A stretch of 64,000 nt of DNA from Alligator mississippiensis. Taxonomy: Eukaryota; Chordata; Crocodylia; Alligatoridae. The position numbers and the translations under genes were made by a program. The stretch covers positions 42,965,319-43,029,318 of the forward strand of contig NC_081831.1 in the NCBI RefSeq assembly GCF_030867095.1. Reading direction: 5' to 3'. Within the stretch, counting starts at the first letter, position 1. The number at the start of each line of letters is the position of its first letter. Shown here piece by piece: positions 33,656-46,638 of this stretch. Under the pieces are notes generated by a model. It did no database searches and was not told where the DNA came from. It saw nothing but the letters and a program-made list of their open reading frames with translations.

Positions 33656-35997
33656 ACAGTTATTGCTTTTCTTGTTAAAGGGTAGATTCTGACATCCTCA
33701 TTCTATTTGCATGGCACCTTATGCAGTATGCTGGCAGATTGACTGAAGGCCTGCATTTAAGTAATGAGTAAAGTGTATGTACAGCAGCCATCTCTTGTAG
33801 TCTTGTCCCAAGCAACCTCGTGCTGAATTTGATAAGAACTGAGACTACCTAGGGATTCTAGATTGAATGGCTTGCAAAACATAGTGGGATACTTTGGGAT
33901 GAAAGATGCTGGAACAATGTGAGATGTTATCACAGGATATTCTCAAATCAGCCAGAAATCTTCTTTTGGAAAATTGTTATTGATTTTTTTTTTTTCCTTT
34001 AATCATTCCAAATTCAGCCTAACAGGTTTCCGTAATGAAATAGACTACTTTGCATTTCACAGCATGGAAGAAACAACACCACCACAAATAAAACAAATCT
34101 TCTCAATGCTGTGTTTGTTAGATAGATCTCCTGGGGTTAGTTCCATCTGTGTCTCTCCTTTGGCTTTAGCAGAAGGACTTCCCACTGCAGCTGGGTGCTT
34201 TACTTCCATAGACTTCTGAGCTATTACACAAGAAAGATGATGAGAACTAAGGATAGCCTAGGTTTCTATGGCAAAGTGTATAAAGAAGCCACTCTCATTA
34301 TCTTTCCTACTTGATCTGTAGAAATTGCTTTTGTCAATTTTAATTTCAGCTGAGCTGAGCAAGATAAACAAAGGGAAGTACTGGAGAAGCAGATGGTTTG
34401 TCACAGTGCAGGGCAAGTAGGAAGTGCGTGTGGCTTTTTATAGCACATAATGGCCTTTCCCATTTATTTATCAGTGCCTCACCATATTCACCCTGAAATA
34501 AACAGGGTTTGTGCAATATTTTTTTAAATAAAAGAAATGGCTTCATAGGTGTATGGAGTATTCAGTACTTGGGAGTTCCAGCAAGGGACAGAAGTGTCAA
34601 TGCAAAAGCTTTCTCATGACAAGGAAATCAGAAATGCTTCTGGGATATTAGGTCAGATGCTCCAAAAGACCTGTAAACCCCTTTAAGCTTGTGGAGCAGA
34701 ATTTTCTTCTTGAATCTTCAGAGCCAGTTGTGATTCTGATATTCTCTTTGCCCTTCATAGGTGCAATCTCCACTAACAGGAGTGAAAACTTTTTGTTTTG
34801 TTATAGTTTTTGTCAACTGGTGTCAGCCATAAACTTCTACTGTCTGCCAGAAGGCTGTCAGGCTCTTGGAAGAGTAATGAGCTGAAGTATCAGGGAAGTG
34901 AAATCGATCTCAGGGCTCTGATCCTGCAATGAGCTCCAGGCCAGCAGACCCCTGCATGCATATTATCATTATCTGTATAACATTCAATAGCATAGCAGCG
35001 GAGTTTTTTCCTTAAGCTATGCTTAAAGACTTTGTGAAACCACTGTTTTCCAAGGATGAGATCTTTCACTATTGAGCCACCATGCTGAAATTCCCACATG
35101 GCACTGCAGTTGCTGCAGGCCAAGTGCCCCCACATATCTTCATCTTAGTTGAATACATGTCCCTTGCCATGTTGATGTATGTGCACAGACCCCAGCACGA
35201 GCACATGTGCTCCCTTCTGAAACTGGAGGCTACTGTATGGAACCTAAAGAGCATTCATTTCCCTACCACCTTTCTCCTTTCCTCCCCTTTGTAATGTAAA
35301 GTGAGTCTGTTGAGTTTGTGGTGTATCCTGAAGAATCTTCTTGTTCCCCTTTCATAAGCAAACAGATTGTTTGACAGTCCCCCTCAGCAATGCTGAGGCT
35401 GGTTCTGACTGTTTGTCTGTCACTTGGCAGGGGCTTGAATGCACTAATTCCATTTATTAGAACTAAACTGGCCATAGCTTACATACTGTATATTTCTGAC
35501 CAAAGTATGTTCCTCCCCTTGTTCCTCTTTCATGCAGCATCAGTCAGAACAGGTAGAGTTCTGAGCACTTGGGCTCATTACTTTTACTTGAGTAAGGCTG
35601 CATGTTCAGTACACAAATGACTTGGGGAAGAGTTGTTGCAATAGAAAGTGTATTGGATGCTTTTACGTGCTCTCACCAAAGATTTTCACATTTGGAGTTT
35701 TGTTCACAGAAATGTTCATGGAGGAAGGAAGTCATGTGAATCCCTGTGCATGTGTGGTTCTCATTCCTATTTGTGCTGTAGAAGGGCCATCTTGAAATGT
35801 GTGGTTGAGAATTAAAGTAGTAGGCAACCATTGATCCTCTGGATCATGGTGTATGCTTAAGAGGTCTAATCAGGTGCCTGATGAATCTGCTTGTCCTGAG
35901 TCCTGCATCCATCACACCGAGACTTTTAACACGTATGACTAGGCAACTGTATGGAAGAGCGGAGGCTGCTCAAGATTTATCACCCTCCCTTTAGACT
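33656..35997. other. Intergenic DNA, nothing recognised
   Basis: No gene or classifiable repeat was identified. Confidence 0.45.
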
Positions 35998-36182
35998 CAG
36001 GGTGGGCAAAATGTGGCCCGGGGGCCAGATGCGGCCCACCAGCCCATTCTATCTGGCCTGTGGGGCCCCTAAAAAATTTAGAAAATTAATATGAATCTGC
36101 CCTGGGCTGCCTGTCACGCAGCCCTCAATGGCTTGCCAAAACTCATTAAGTGGCCCTCTGCCCAAAATAATTGCCCGCCCCG
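35998..36182 (+). mobile_element. hAT-type miniature transposon, copy 1
   Basis: The 185-bp element has termini CAGGGTGGGCAA and TTGCCCGCCCCG, which form inverted repeats. The flanks CTTTAGAC (35989-35996) and TTTTAGAC (36183-36190) agree at 7 of 8 bases, the 8-bp duplication expected for hAT. A second copy in the opposite direction lies at 46014-46181. There is no transposase. Confidence 0.85.
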
Positions 36183-39100
36183 TTTTAGACCATTGAGACA
36201 GAATCCAAAGACCAGACCTAGTCCAGATGTTCAGTCTCAGTGGTTGTACAACTGCTGGTCACAAATCCTACTATGTGGCTTGGTATGTGTTGCTAATATT
36301 GATTTGAATATAGTTGAATAGTGTAGGAACAGATCACAGGCTGAGCAGTGTCCTATAAACTATTCTTTGAGTAATTTAAAATAATGAACAAATGTGCAAA
36401 GATTGACTCGTATTTGTGCTTAATTAATGATCAGAAGAAGGGGCTAACTGTGTCCAGTAAATTATTTGCTGCAAACGTTCTGCTTGCCTATAACAGCACT
36501 GTCCATCTTAGTTCAGATTTCTGGTATTCCCATAAACAACACATGTTCTGGTGTGTGAACTGTAATTACCAGATCATTTAAAATAGAATGGTGGCTGTGA
36601 TTTATTTTATATTTTTAGTGGTATGATATTGCTTTTCTGATCAGTAGTCACTTTTATTTCTGCGCATAAAAAAACTATTTGAATCTGGGAGAGGAGAGAA
36701 TGGGCGGGACACAATGTAGCTGTGCTGCTGGCCTTAGATAGGAGAAAGTCAAAGAAAGTAAAGATGCAGCCAGAACCACAGACTTGTAAGAAAACAGTTC
36801 AAAGAGGCTTGTTTGAGTACTAATCCCAGGGGGAAAACAGCATGCATTAAAGAAGAAAGTCCCGGTGGCATTTGTATGTATTTCAAGATAGCTATTTATT
36901 ATTTATTTCATGTTATTTTTTGTTTACAGAAGGCTGAGCAGCAGCATAGCTCGAATCCATTTAGATAAAGCAGGGGGTTTTAGTTCAGGGTGTGCTGGCC
37001 TGAGGTGAAAGTGTGAGCTGATAGGAATTTCAAGGGAAATAGGAGGCACAGGGAACACATTCCTTCTTTGATACTAGTGTGCAATCTGTTAGTTAAGGCA
37101 GGTGCAATACAAAAGGAAGCCCTGGGCCTAAATTCCAAGCCTGCCTGGCAATGGCCTGGAGATTAAGATGGAAGCTGGCTAAAGCTTTTGTTTGTTTGTG
37201 GAGGCATGCAGAATTTCAACTAGCTTCATTTCCATTATTCAGTTGCTGAAATGTGATCTCTAATCACACCTCTAGGTTGAATAGGCTTTCCACTGGATGG
37301 CTTCAGAAGAAAAACATTAACCCACCTGCCATCAGCAGCTCCAAGCATGCTTTCTGCTATTGCTAATATAGTTTGCATCATCCCATCACATCAGAAAACC
37401 CAGCACTGTGGCACCACAAGGTTAAATACTGATTTGTATAAACATTTTGAGGTGTGGGGAGAAAAGTGAGCTTTTCATAGCTTGGGTGACTAAATAGATA
37501 CAGAATGGGCAGTGGAAATGGGCTTCCAGACCAACAGTCTCTATGGTGACCCCAGGGGTGTAAGGGGAGGGCAGCTGTGGCCTCCCTGCTGATGAGACTG
37601 CTAATGAATGTAAATGGTGAGTACAAAGTTGTGTTTTAATCTCTATCAGGAAACAGTTGAGTCCCATCCTCTCCTTTCCATGTAGCACATCAAACAGCTC
37701 TCCCAGATGGACTTCTCTGGAACATTATCTCCCTTTTGACTTTCCCTTGGAACAAAATACTCAGTTACATTTTGTTTTAAATGTGCTATTATTGATATTT
37801 ATTACAGCAGGAGCCGTTAGGTATCTCAATGTAGACGCCCCATGGCCCCACTGTGTTTAGCACTGTGGGTTCACACAAGAAAAAGACAGTCCCTGCCCTG
37901 AGCCATGGAGCCCTGCCTGAGGACCTTCCAGTGGTGACAGGAGGCAGGTAGAAGACAGCATGTCTCCAAAATGTTTGCTGTTTTAACCTGGGGTCACCAA
38001 ACTGTAAAAAGTTGAGAATCATGGTCCTAAGGTTGTGACTATCAGTTTACTTTACATCAGAAGCAATACAGCAATGTAGTTTCATTTAGAGAAGATGGAA
38101 ATGCCTGGGTTATATGTTAAGAATGAGCTGAACTGTCTTCATGGCAAATGTGCCATTGGGCAGTTAGAAGAATGTATTAAAGGGGCTAACTGAAAGAATT
38201 TCTCCATCAAACAGCATTTCAAGAGCAAAGTCTTAAGAAATTTAACAGAGTGTATGCAAAGATCAACCAAGCACAGAAAAAGATGGAAGCACCTTGTCTG
38301 GACCCCAAGCAATGTTTGACAGTGGGAGAAGAGTCCACACCCGTTTTCCAGGCCAGCCAGAGTGTGGTTCTGTAGATGTGGAATGGGTTTTAGCCCACTG
38401 CATGCAATAGACATTTTTAACCTCCCACAGCAATTTCAGGGTTCTTTTTTCTTAACTTATCAATGCTTATGCATCCTCAAGTCTCCAGGATCATAGTCTT
38501 AGATGATTCTGATTCCCTTGGCTGTCATTTTTGAAGCTTTGAGGATCTCATAATTGCTATAAATTGAAATTGCTCCTAGCACTAATGTTTTCTGGCATAG
38601 GACTTTTCTTCTTATTATTGTTGTATCTTATTCTTTAGCCAGGGTCTGCAAACACAAACCCTGTCTGTCATTGCAGTCTGGGTTCTCATACTCAGCTCTG
38701 TCCACCATATCCCTTGGATATGGTATCCGCCTTATCCCTTGGAGCTGTCTATGAAACTCAGCCACTGTACAGTATCCACTGTATCTGGTCTTTGCAGTTC
38801 ACTGCTCTGAAGTTTTTAGTTGGACAAATGGCAGTGGCAATGGCATGTCTTGTCACTAGAAAGGCTGGCGCCAATATCAATATGGCATGCTTTGCTGCTT
38901 TGTAACACACAACAGTTTGGAACAGGTTTTGCTTGAAAGGCATTTCTTAAGTCATGTATGATCCAGTCTCTCTCTGAATGCCTTTTCCAGCCTCTCTGCT
39001 ATAGCTAGTACACAATTTTGTAGGTATGGTGACCAGGAAAGTGTGAAATTGCCTGGTTCAGGATAGAAGACCTATTATTTATAGCCTGCCTAATAAGAAA

Positions 39101-39195
39101 ACAGGTCCATGAGGTTCCCAGGGTCAGTAAAAGGGGTGACCCTGGAGAACAGGTACAGTGGTTTCTGTTTCAAGTATAAAAGTAGGGCTGATTGC
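36183..39195. other. Intergenic DNA with a possible hAT remnant
   Basis: No gene is recognised. At 37988-38024, GGGGTCACCAAACTG and AAGTTGAGAATCATGG resemble the 3' end of hAT elements ending in GTTGAGAACCACTG; this is weak. A short hairpin (CCATATCC/GGATATGG) lies near 38705. Confidence 0.4.
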
Positions 39196-39298
39196 TAAAT
39201 ACAGGGCAAATCCTCAGTGGGCAAAAATTGTAACAGCTCCTCTGACTTCCACTGAGCAATGGCAACTTACACCAGCTGAAGGTCTGATCCTCTGAAAT
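39196..39298. repeat. Palindromic short interspersed repeat
   Basis: GGGCAAATCCTCAGTGGGC, a central AGCTCCTCTGACTTCCACTGAG and a mirrored AACTTACACCAGCTGAAGG ending in TCTGATCCTC show the inverted-half layout of the family. Confidence 0.55.
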
Positions 39299-41316
39299 CC
39301 CCCAGCTGAGGCAGACTGGCCAGCAGGGTACAAACTGTTGGGATTAGTGGTCCTGCTGGCCTAAGGTGAGATGAAATGAGAATCGGAGAGGCTCCAGGAT
39401 AGTTGGGCACATGGGAGGGCTTTACAGCTGACCTGCCAGACCCTGTCCATTTTCAGAAATTCAGCTTCTGTCAGAGGCATGCTCTTCAATTCTCTGCAGC
39501 ATTTGCTAATGGGCAAGAATTTGTCCTGCGTACCAGTGATGAAAGTTTGCAACATTAGCAGTAATGCCATGCAACCCAGGAGCACATCTTTGAACAAGAT
39601 TATTACTCATTTTACCAACCACAGCTATCCATTATGGTTAAATAAAACACTGCAATCCCCCATCTGATTCAGACTGGGGAGTGATGAATCTTGTGGCCCA
39701 GCTGGATTTGTATTCATTCTTAACCTCATATCAGAAGGTGTATTGTCATCAGCAGGGACTGAAATACTTGTGACTGATCACATAGGTAGCAAAGATCATC
39801 TGCTGCATCTTTCCATGAGGGGAAAGGACATCAATATTTGGATGTTACCAGGCATCTGAGTCTCTATTCACTGTCCTTATCTTCAGGACACTGTTGCTAG
39901 AATTCTTGCTGGAACAGAATGGTGCATTGACTGAACAGCTGAGTGAGCCACCCTCTCTACATGAGACACCCTTTCTGTACCACAACTGGAGTCAGGTGTC
40001 TTCCCTAGATTATGCACCTTCACTGAATGGTGTGATTAGTAGGGTTATGATTGTGAGCCCTGTGTTTGGGAAGGATCAAACTGTATGATTTTTTTCTTGA
40101 CACATTGACATGTGAGGAGCATATGGATTCCTAGTACATTTTGTTCCTGATGATGCTGAGTAAGGTGATATCCACCCAACAACGGGTCTAGAATCCATAG
40201 TGTGGAAGGTGCTCTTGTTAAGGAGTCTTGGCAAAGAGGTATGTTATAGAGGATAATCTTGTTTCTGAAGCTTCTATGCAATTTTGAACACCATGTTCCA
40301 AATTGGACCTGAAGATATTATTGGTGTTGGGGAGTGGGGGGTGAGGAGGGGGGGAATAAACCCTTCTTTGCTTCTCTATTTCATCCTTACCTGCATATCA
40401 GGAAGAATGAGGCCAAACTTTAAAGCCTGATCTAGTCACCAGATTACGTTTCAGGGAAGTTTTGCAAAGTGCTGCGTGGAAGCTTGTAACACCATCAACC
40501 CTAGGGGTCCTGAAGCCTTGGGATACTGGTAGATCCCTGCCAGCCTGCAGTTACCCATACAAATAGGGACTAACTATTGCACCACCCATTTTGCATGTAT
40601 GGTCCAGTCAGCTCTGGTATCAGCCCGTGTCCGTACCTGAGCTGTACAGCCGTTATGAGTAGCTGGAAGAGTTCTGTCTCCAGCGTTGCCTATCTGGCCA
40701 CTTTCAGAGATGCTGCATTCAATTTTACGTGATGCAAAAATAAATCCTAACAGACTATTAATCACTGGCTGGGAACAATATCTACCTCAGGTGCAGTCAT
40801 CATAAGCTATGCCAGCTGTTTTCCCCTGCTCTATGTCTGACATTGTGTAGTCATTTGAAGAAGCTATAATTATAGCACTTGTTAGGCATTTTTCTAGCCC
40901 TTTTCCCCCACTCTCTCATAGGTAATGTTGTGTGACAAATTATTTTCCCCTGACATTTCACATCTCTGGATGCCTAAGCACACCAATAATCAGGTGTTAT
41001 CACCAAATGGGCATATCAGCTGTGCCCCAAGCAGCACAGAAACATTGAGTAATGCATGTGTATGTCTTTTGTGGGTGAGCATGACCTACACTGAGAAGGG
41101 GTGGGACACAGCAGGAATTCCAAGGTGCATACCCCCCACTCTTTCATTATGAATGTATGGAAACTGGAATCTTCTCCTAATTGATGGCTCTGAGAGATAT
41201 GTGGACAACATTTGAAACATTACATCATGGGACACCATTAAATGAACAGCAAGTATAATCTGGCCAAAGCCCAAAAATGGCCAGCTTTGCATCTTGATGG
41301 AATGGAGTTGAGACCT

Positions 41317-41397
41317 GGGCCCAGATTCTTACTTGTGGGCAGAACTTTAGCTGGTGTAAATGTCTCCATTGGCTTCAGTGAAGCCATGACTCTTTGC
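41317..41397. repeat. Palindromic short interspersed repeat, decayed
   Basis: GGGCCCAGATTCTTAC, AGCTGGTGTAAATG and the centre CTCCATTGGCTTCAGTGAAG are the left half and axis of the same family. Confidence 0.5.
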
Positions 41398-41904
41398 ATC
41401 ATCTGAGAATATGCCCTTGAAATTCATAGCTGGCTCTCAGCAGTATTGTAGGTGGAAACAAGTTCCTAAAAATGATCTTTCCAGGCTGTTGGCATGGTCA
41501 GTATCTGGATGTGAATTCCATGGCTCAGAGCCATCTCCAGTAATTAGGAAAAGAATGTTTTGGAACTGTCTGATTTCTGCCAACACCAGGTATCTAATGT
41601 CTGCTGACAGAGGGACAATGTTACGGTCGTTTGTGACTACAGCGTCAACAGCAGACCATGCCACATGCTAGAATGAAAGTATTTTTGGGAGATAGACAAG
41701 GAAATGTACAGTAAATAGCTCAGCTAGTTTCACAATTAGATGACAATGGCCCATTTCCAGAGATGTAACCATTGCTGCTTTAGCTGATATGCAGAATTCA
41801 CTAACCTTGTCTTATCCATGTAACAGTTTGGACTAGAGCAATTTCCCTAGAGTATTTCTTTGAATCACCGAACAAATTCCCGGTCCTTCCCAGGTTTCTT
41901 CATT

Positions 41905-41945
41905 ATGCCCTTGAGGTCCCTTCCAATCCTATGATTCTAGGATTG
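41905..41945 (+). mobile_element. CR1 3'-tail fragment
   Basis: CTTGAGGTCCCTTCCAATCC followed by ATGATTCTAG is the classic CR1 3' end. Nothing further upstream is retained. Confidence 0.7.
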
Positions 41946-44487
41946 TCAGGGCAAGCTGGCCCTGGTAGCATTGCTGAATTTCTCCAACCTATTTTATGTA
42001 GGCAAGATAAGGCTTGGAAATTATTTCATGACCAAGGATAACCTTGTTCAGCAGGTGGGTCTCCTGCAGTGAGAAGTCTGGTTTCTTCTCAATTCAACCA
42101 TAGTGTTGTTGACTTGTAAACCCTAAGGCTGTCTGTTCTTCACCTGTGCTCATAACACGGCACACAGTTTGCAAATCCAGGCAAGCATCCAATATGTGTT
42201 CCTGAAGGACCTGCACACAGTTGTGCACTGAACTGCATTGTAGTGCTCCTCCGGACATTGCTGGTGCACATACAAAATATCACTGAATTGCCATTGCTCT
42301 TAATCTTTTACCTTCTTTCTATTAATCTTTGCTTAGATTGTTGTGCATGCAGATGCCTGACATTCACTGCATTATGAAGTATGTTTGAAGTCTGCATTGA
42401 AAATATAGCTCATTCTCTGCAATGGATGATATCAAGCACTTGTAGTATTATCCTGTTAGATGAGTTAATATAATGGGTTGCTTTTAAATAGGAAATGTCT
42501 GCCCTGTACATCTAAAAGCCTGGTTTTCTTCAGACTCAGAAGTGGTTCTACTAACTTTTGACCCTCTGCTTTTGACCCAGCAGTTTTGCCATCAAGGCCT
42601 GGGGTAGCGGAATCTCTGTGAATGATATTCATCTCTGATGTCTGAGTAAGGATGACATTTTTTTGGCTTCCATTTTTCAAAGCTGTGTTTTTGACTCATG
42701 CATCTCTGGATGTGAAGCAGTCATCTACTGACATTGTAATACATGCAAGACTGAATTCATTTCACCATTCTTAAATTCAATGTCATTTCCTCTTAAGAAT
42801 TTGCCATCTGAGCTCAGGCTACTGATCCTTTCTAATACAGTGTCCTTTACAGTACTGTTCCCAGCATAGCTAGTACCTGATCCTCCACAAGAAGCAGAGG
42901 TCACCAGTTATGACTTCCCTCTATTATGACATTATTATATGTGTTTGTATTGCACTAGTGCCCATTTTATCAGACATTGTAGAAACACATCACTGGAGAC
43001 AGAGATTACAGTCCTGCTTCCAGGTGTCTGATACTGTCCTTAGAGTTAAAGTTCTTTTGGGCTCATCAAGTGGTCTGCATAGCTCCTTTCCTGAGGCCTG
43101 TAGTAAGATGACCCTTCTCTCCTTAACTAAGCCACTGGAGTTATGTAGGGCAAGGGGTTATGAAATTATCCTGAAACATGACTCATTTTGATGTAATTAT
43201 TCCAGCAGTGAATTTCCCAGGGTGACTATAAATTGCATTTAAAAATACAGGGTATAATCATGAAGTCAATGGGGACTTTGGCCTTGAATAGAACATTCCC
43301 TAAATCTCATAGGACAGTGTCAAACTAAAGGAGGACTAGTGGGCTGTCATAGTACATTCTTTCTAACAGAACACTGCCTTCAAGTCTCTTCAAACTCTTC
43401 ATCTACCTAGGTTATATCACATATAATATGAAAAAAATCTTTGCATTTTATCCATTCCCCCTCTCCTCCATTTTACACAGTGAGAGGACTGAAAAAGCAT
43501 CTGGACAATGATCTGTGCCTTTAAATTTTTGACAGAGCAAATTTGCTGTCTGTTTTAGGCTGCACATTGACAGCTGTGATGTCTTCAGTATCAATAGGAT
43601 GGGGGCAGCAGCAGCAGCATAGCCTTTCCATTGCGCCTCAGTCCTGTCTGGGAGGTGTCACCTAAATGAACTGGAGGGAAGTTCAGTCTCCACAGCCCAT
43701 TCAGTCCTTAGCCTCTTTGCTGAGGCAGCCAACAAAGATGCCAATTATAGTGGTAGCTTTTCATAATGTGTCCTCTGGGAACTGGAAAGAGAACCAACAT
43801 GCTCATTTTACACAGGCCATCAACTAGCTGTCAGATAATAAATACTCAGTACCAGCCTGGGCTGGATATAAGCCAGCAACCCAGAGGTGAAAGGCTGTAT
43901 ATCCTATTACTACTCCCTCCTGGAATTGTGCAGCCCCTTACACTCTGTGACTTAATGGAACATATTGTAAATAAAGTGGTTAATCAAGCTTGCCCCCATT
44001 TGCATTAATATTTCCCAATATACTCTTGGTTAGGGCAAATGTCTGCTAAATTCCTCATCCGCTCATGTTTAGGTTATTACACTCAGCCTGAGCTGCTGCA
44101 GCCTTCTCTGTATCATCTTTGTTCCTACAAAATGCATCTGCCTCGTTTGTTAGGTAGCTTGAGAAAAAAAAGAACCTGCTATTTCTCCTTCTTGACATAT
44201 GAACTCTCCTGGCTGACTCTTCTGCTCACAAGGCATTGACTGGAGAAGTTTACTGTTTGATCGTTTAGCTGGAACTGTACTGAAGTAGCTGATAGATCCA
44301 ATTTCAAGCTAGCACACTGCCCATTTTCTCCGTTCACTCTCTTAGAACCAATTGAATGTTCCCAAAATTACACTCACTGAGGTGGGCAGCAGGGCTTTCT
44401 CCTGTTAGGCTTCCATGCCTCAGAGCACATGACAGTTCCCTCAGACCTCCAGCTGTGCAGGCATCCCACTGAGGTATTGATTTGGCC
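41946..44487. other. Intergenic DNA, nothing recognised
   Basis: No gene or classifiable repeat was identified, apart from a short AGTCAATGGGGACTTTGGCC stretch near 43265 that may come from the palindromic family. Confidence 0.4.
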
Positions 44488-44595
44488 CAAGGGGCCAAAT
44501 TTTTCCTTCCAGTCACACTGGTGTAAATCAGCAGGAGTTCCATTGGTGTTGCTCTGGGCTGATACCAGCATAAAAGTGAAGAATTGGCCCTGAAC
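44488..44595. repeat. Palindromic short interspersed repeat
   Basis: GGGGCCAAATTTTTCC, CACACTGGTGTAAATCAGC, GAGTTCCATTGGTGTTGCTC and a mirrored AGAATTGGCCC form inverted halves around a CCATTGG centre. Confidence 0.6.
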
Positions 44596-44790
44596 TCTGG
44601 CCATTTTTAATATAGCCATCAAATCTGATTATAGCTGCCTAATTTTACATTATACACTTCATGATTATTCAGCATGATATGATCTTGGATAAAAGATGCT
44701 ACATCAGTAAAAATGAACTAAACTATTGAGTGATGTAGAGTTTCTCTAGTTCCCTAGAATTAAATTATATTCTTTTTGGTACTCCTAACC

Positions 44791-45088
44791 CAGTGGTTCT
44801 CAAACTCATTAGACTTGAGGCATCTCTCGGAAAATGCCAGTTCTGAGCTTCCACTTGTTTCTTGACTATGGAAAAATAATAGAGCAATTCTTCTGTTGCA
44901 GAGACTCAGAAAGACTATGACAGCTTAGGATGTTTGAGGTAGTATATATTCCTGTTTGAAATCTCTGGGTTTATTTTGTGAATCATGTGTAGGTGTTTGC
45001 ACACCTAATATTTTGTGGCACCCCACAAGACCCTTGAAAGGATGTCATAGCACCCCAGAGTGCCTCAGCACCCTGGTTGAGGATCACT
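44791..45088. mobile_element. hAT-type (MER5-like ends) miniature transposon
   Basis: The left end is CAGTGGTTCTCAAACTC; the right end GGTTGAGGATCACT is its decayed complement. Flanks TCCTAACC (44783-44790) and TCCTTAAC (45089-45096) agree at 6 of 8 bases, fitting an 8-bp hAT duplication. The element is about 300 bp and has no transposase. Confidence 0.75.
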
Positions 45089-46013
45089 TCCTTAACTTCT
45101 ATTGGAAAAGTGAGTGCCAGATTCTGCCTTTTATATCTGTGCAACTCTGCAGACAGTGAGGAAGCTGTATAAATGTAAACAAAGTTAGGTTTGGGATTAG
45201 AGAGAGACCCTTTCTTTAGTGTACCAGCCAGTTGTTTTTCTGTAGTTGATCCCCACCACCACTCATGCATAAATATCTAACATTTTTACACAGGCAAATA
45301 ATTTTGAGTCATTTATCTGGGTAGCTGACTATCTCCCCAAATAAGGACTGGTCCTCTGACTGCTAAGGATCCAAATAACCAAAATATTATGACTGAAATG
45401 TGTTTTTTCATTAAAAATATCTTTTCAGTTTTGAAAACAAATTTAAAAAATAAAACGAAAAAAGTTGATGTATTAAAATGTTAGTCTTATGTCTGATTTT
45501 CAAAACCAAAGCATTTAAAAAAATTAATGGATATATTTTTATTTTCTTTTTTCTCCACCTTTTGCAGAAGATTGCAATATAATTAATACTGGCTAGGGTT
45601 TCCCCAGTTTTCCTTTTCTTTCTGCCACACTGCAGCTTTTCAAAATCTCTCTGACATCATTAAAAATCTGTGTCGGAAAAAGGAAAAAAACCTTTTTAAA
45701 ATTGCAATTCCAATAATTGGAAAAATTTTAAAAAGTAGCAGAATGGACAAAGAAAAATAAAAGGAGGTAAAAGCTCTGTGGATTGTTTATTTTTATAACA
45801 TTTAGTTGCAAAAAAGAAAAAGGAGAAATGGAAAACCAAAAATGGTTAACATTTGAAAATTTCTGCTCACTCCTGACATGCCATGGAAATGATCCTCACC
45901 CTGAAAGGTGCTGTGCATCTTGGTTCCTGTGGCAGTCAAAAGGAACTGAATAAGCACTCAGAATCTTGCAGTATCAGGTCTCTGTTTGTACAGCATGCTG
46001 ATGGTTCTAACAC

Positions 46014-46181
46014 AGGGTCGGGCAATTTATATCGGGCAGAGGGACACTTACTGAGTTTTGGCAAGCCATCGAGGGCCTCATGACAGGCAGCCAGGGGCAG
46101 ATAAATATTAATTTTCTACAATTTTTAGGGGCCCTGTGGGCTGGACAGAATGGCCTGGCGGGCCGCATTTTGCCCACCCCG
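46014..46181 (-). mobile_element. hAT-type miniature transposon, copy 2 (inverted)
   Basis: Its reverse complement follows copy 1 (35998-36182) along its length, including the CCCCTAAAAA and GGCTTGCCAAAACTC blocks. Flanks TCTAACAC (46006-46013) and TCTAACAG (46182-46189) agree at 7 of 8 bases. Confidence 0.88.
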
Positions 46182-46284
46182 TCTAACAGGTAGTAATGAA
46201 CAAAACTACTGTTGCCCTGTGGGGTCAGGGCAACTCTCAGGATCTCAATATTGCACTGTTAGACAGGAGGGTGTGACAGAATTG

Positions 46285-46570
46285 CACATATACAAACACA
46301 GAAAGCAATTAGGTGCATACACACACACACTACCAACTCACGCACATACACATCCAAACCAGCCTGGGCACATGCAAAGCTATCATCAATTCAAGCACAT
46401 ACACTATACACCCCAAAAGTTAGACAAAAAATCAATTGTCCATACCCGCACACTAAGTACACGTACACAGATCACTAATTCATATATCATGCACACAATG
46501 ACATATATATACACACATACACACTCACCAGTTCACACACAGACAACCCACCTACACATACACACACGTA
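46285..46570. repeat. CA-rich cryptically simple region
   Basis: Interrupted (CA)n, CACATACA and CACACTCACC units extend over nearly 300 bases. The 189-codon open frame through it is a composition artefact. Confidence 0.85.
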
Positions 46571-46638
46571 AGTTCCTAACTTGGAATGGTACAGTGTATG
46601 TGTGTGTGCTTGGGGTATCTGGGATACTCAGGGGAAGG

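Noticed and set aside
37988..38024. hAT 3' end
   Set aside because: Only one terminal half is visible and no partner end or duplication was found, so it is mentioned in the stretch description but not called.
38705..38723. Short perfect hairpin CCATATCC/GGATATGG
   Set aside because: Arms of 8 bp are expected by chance in a window of this size.
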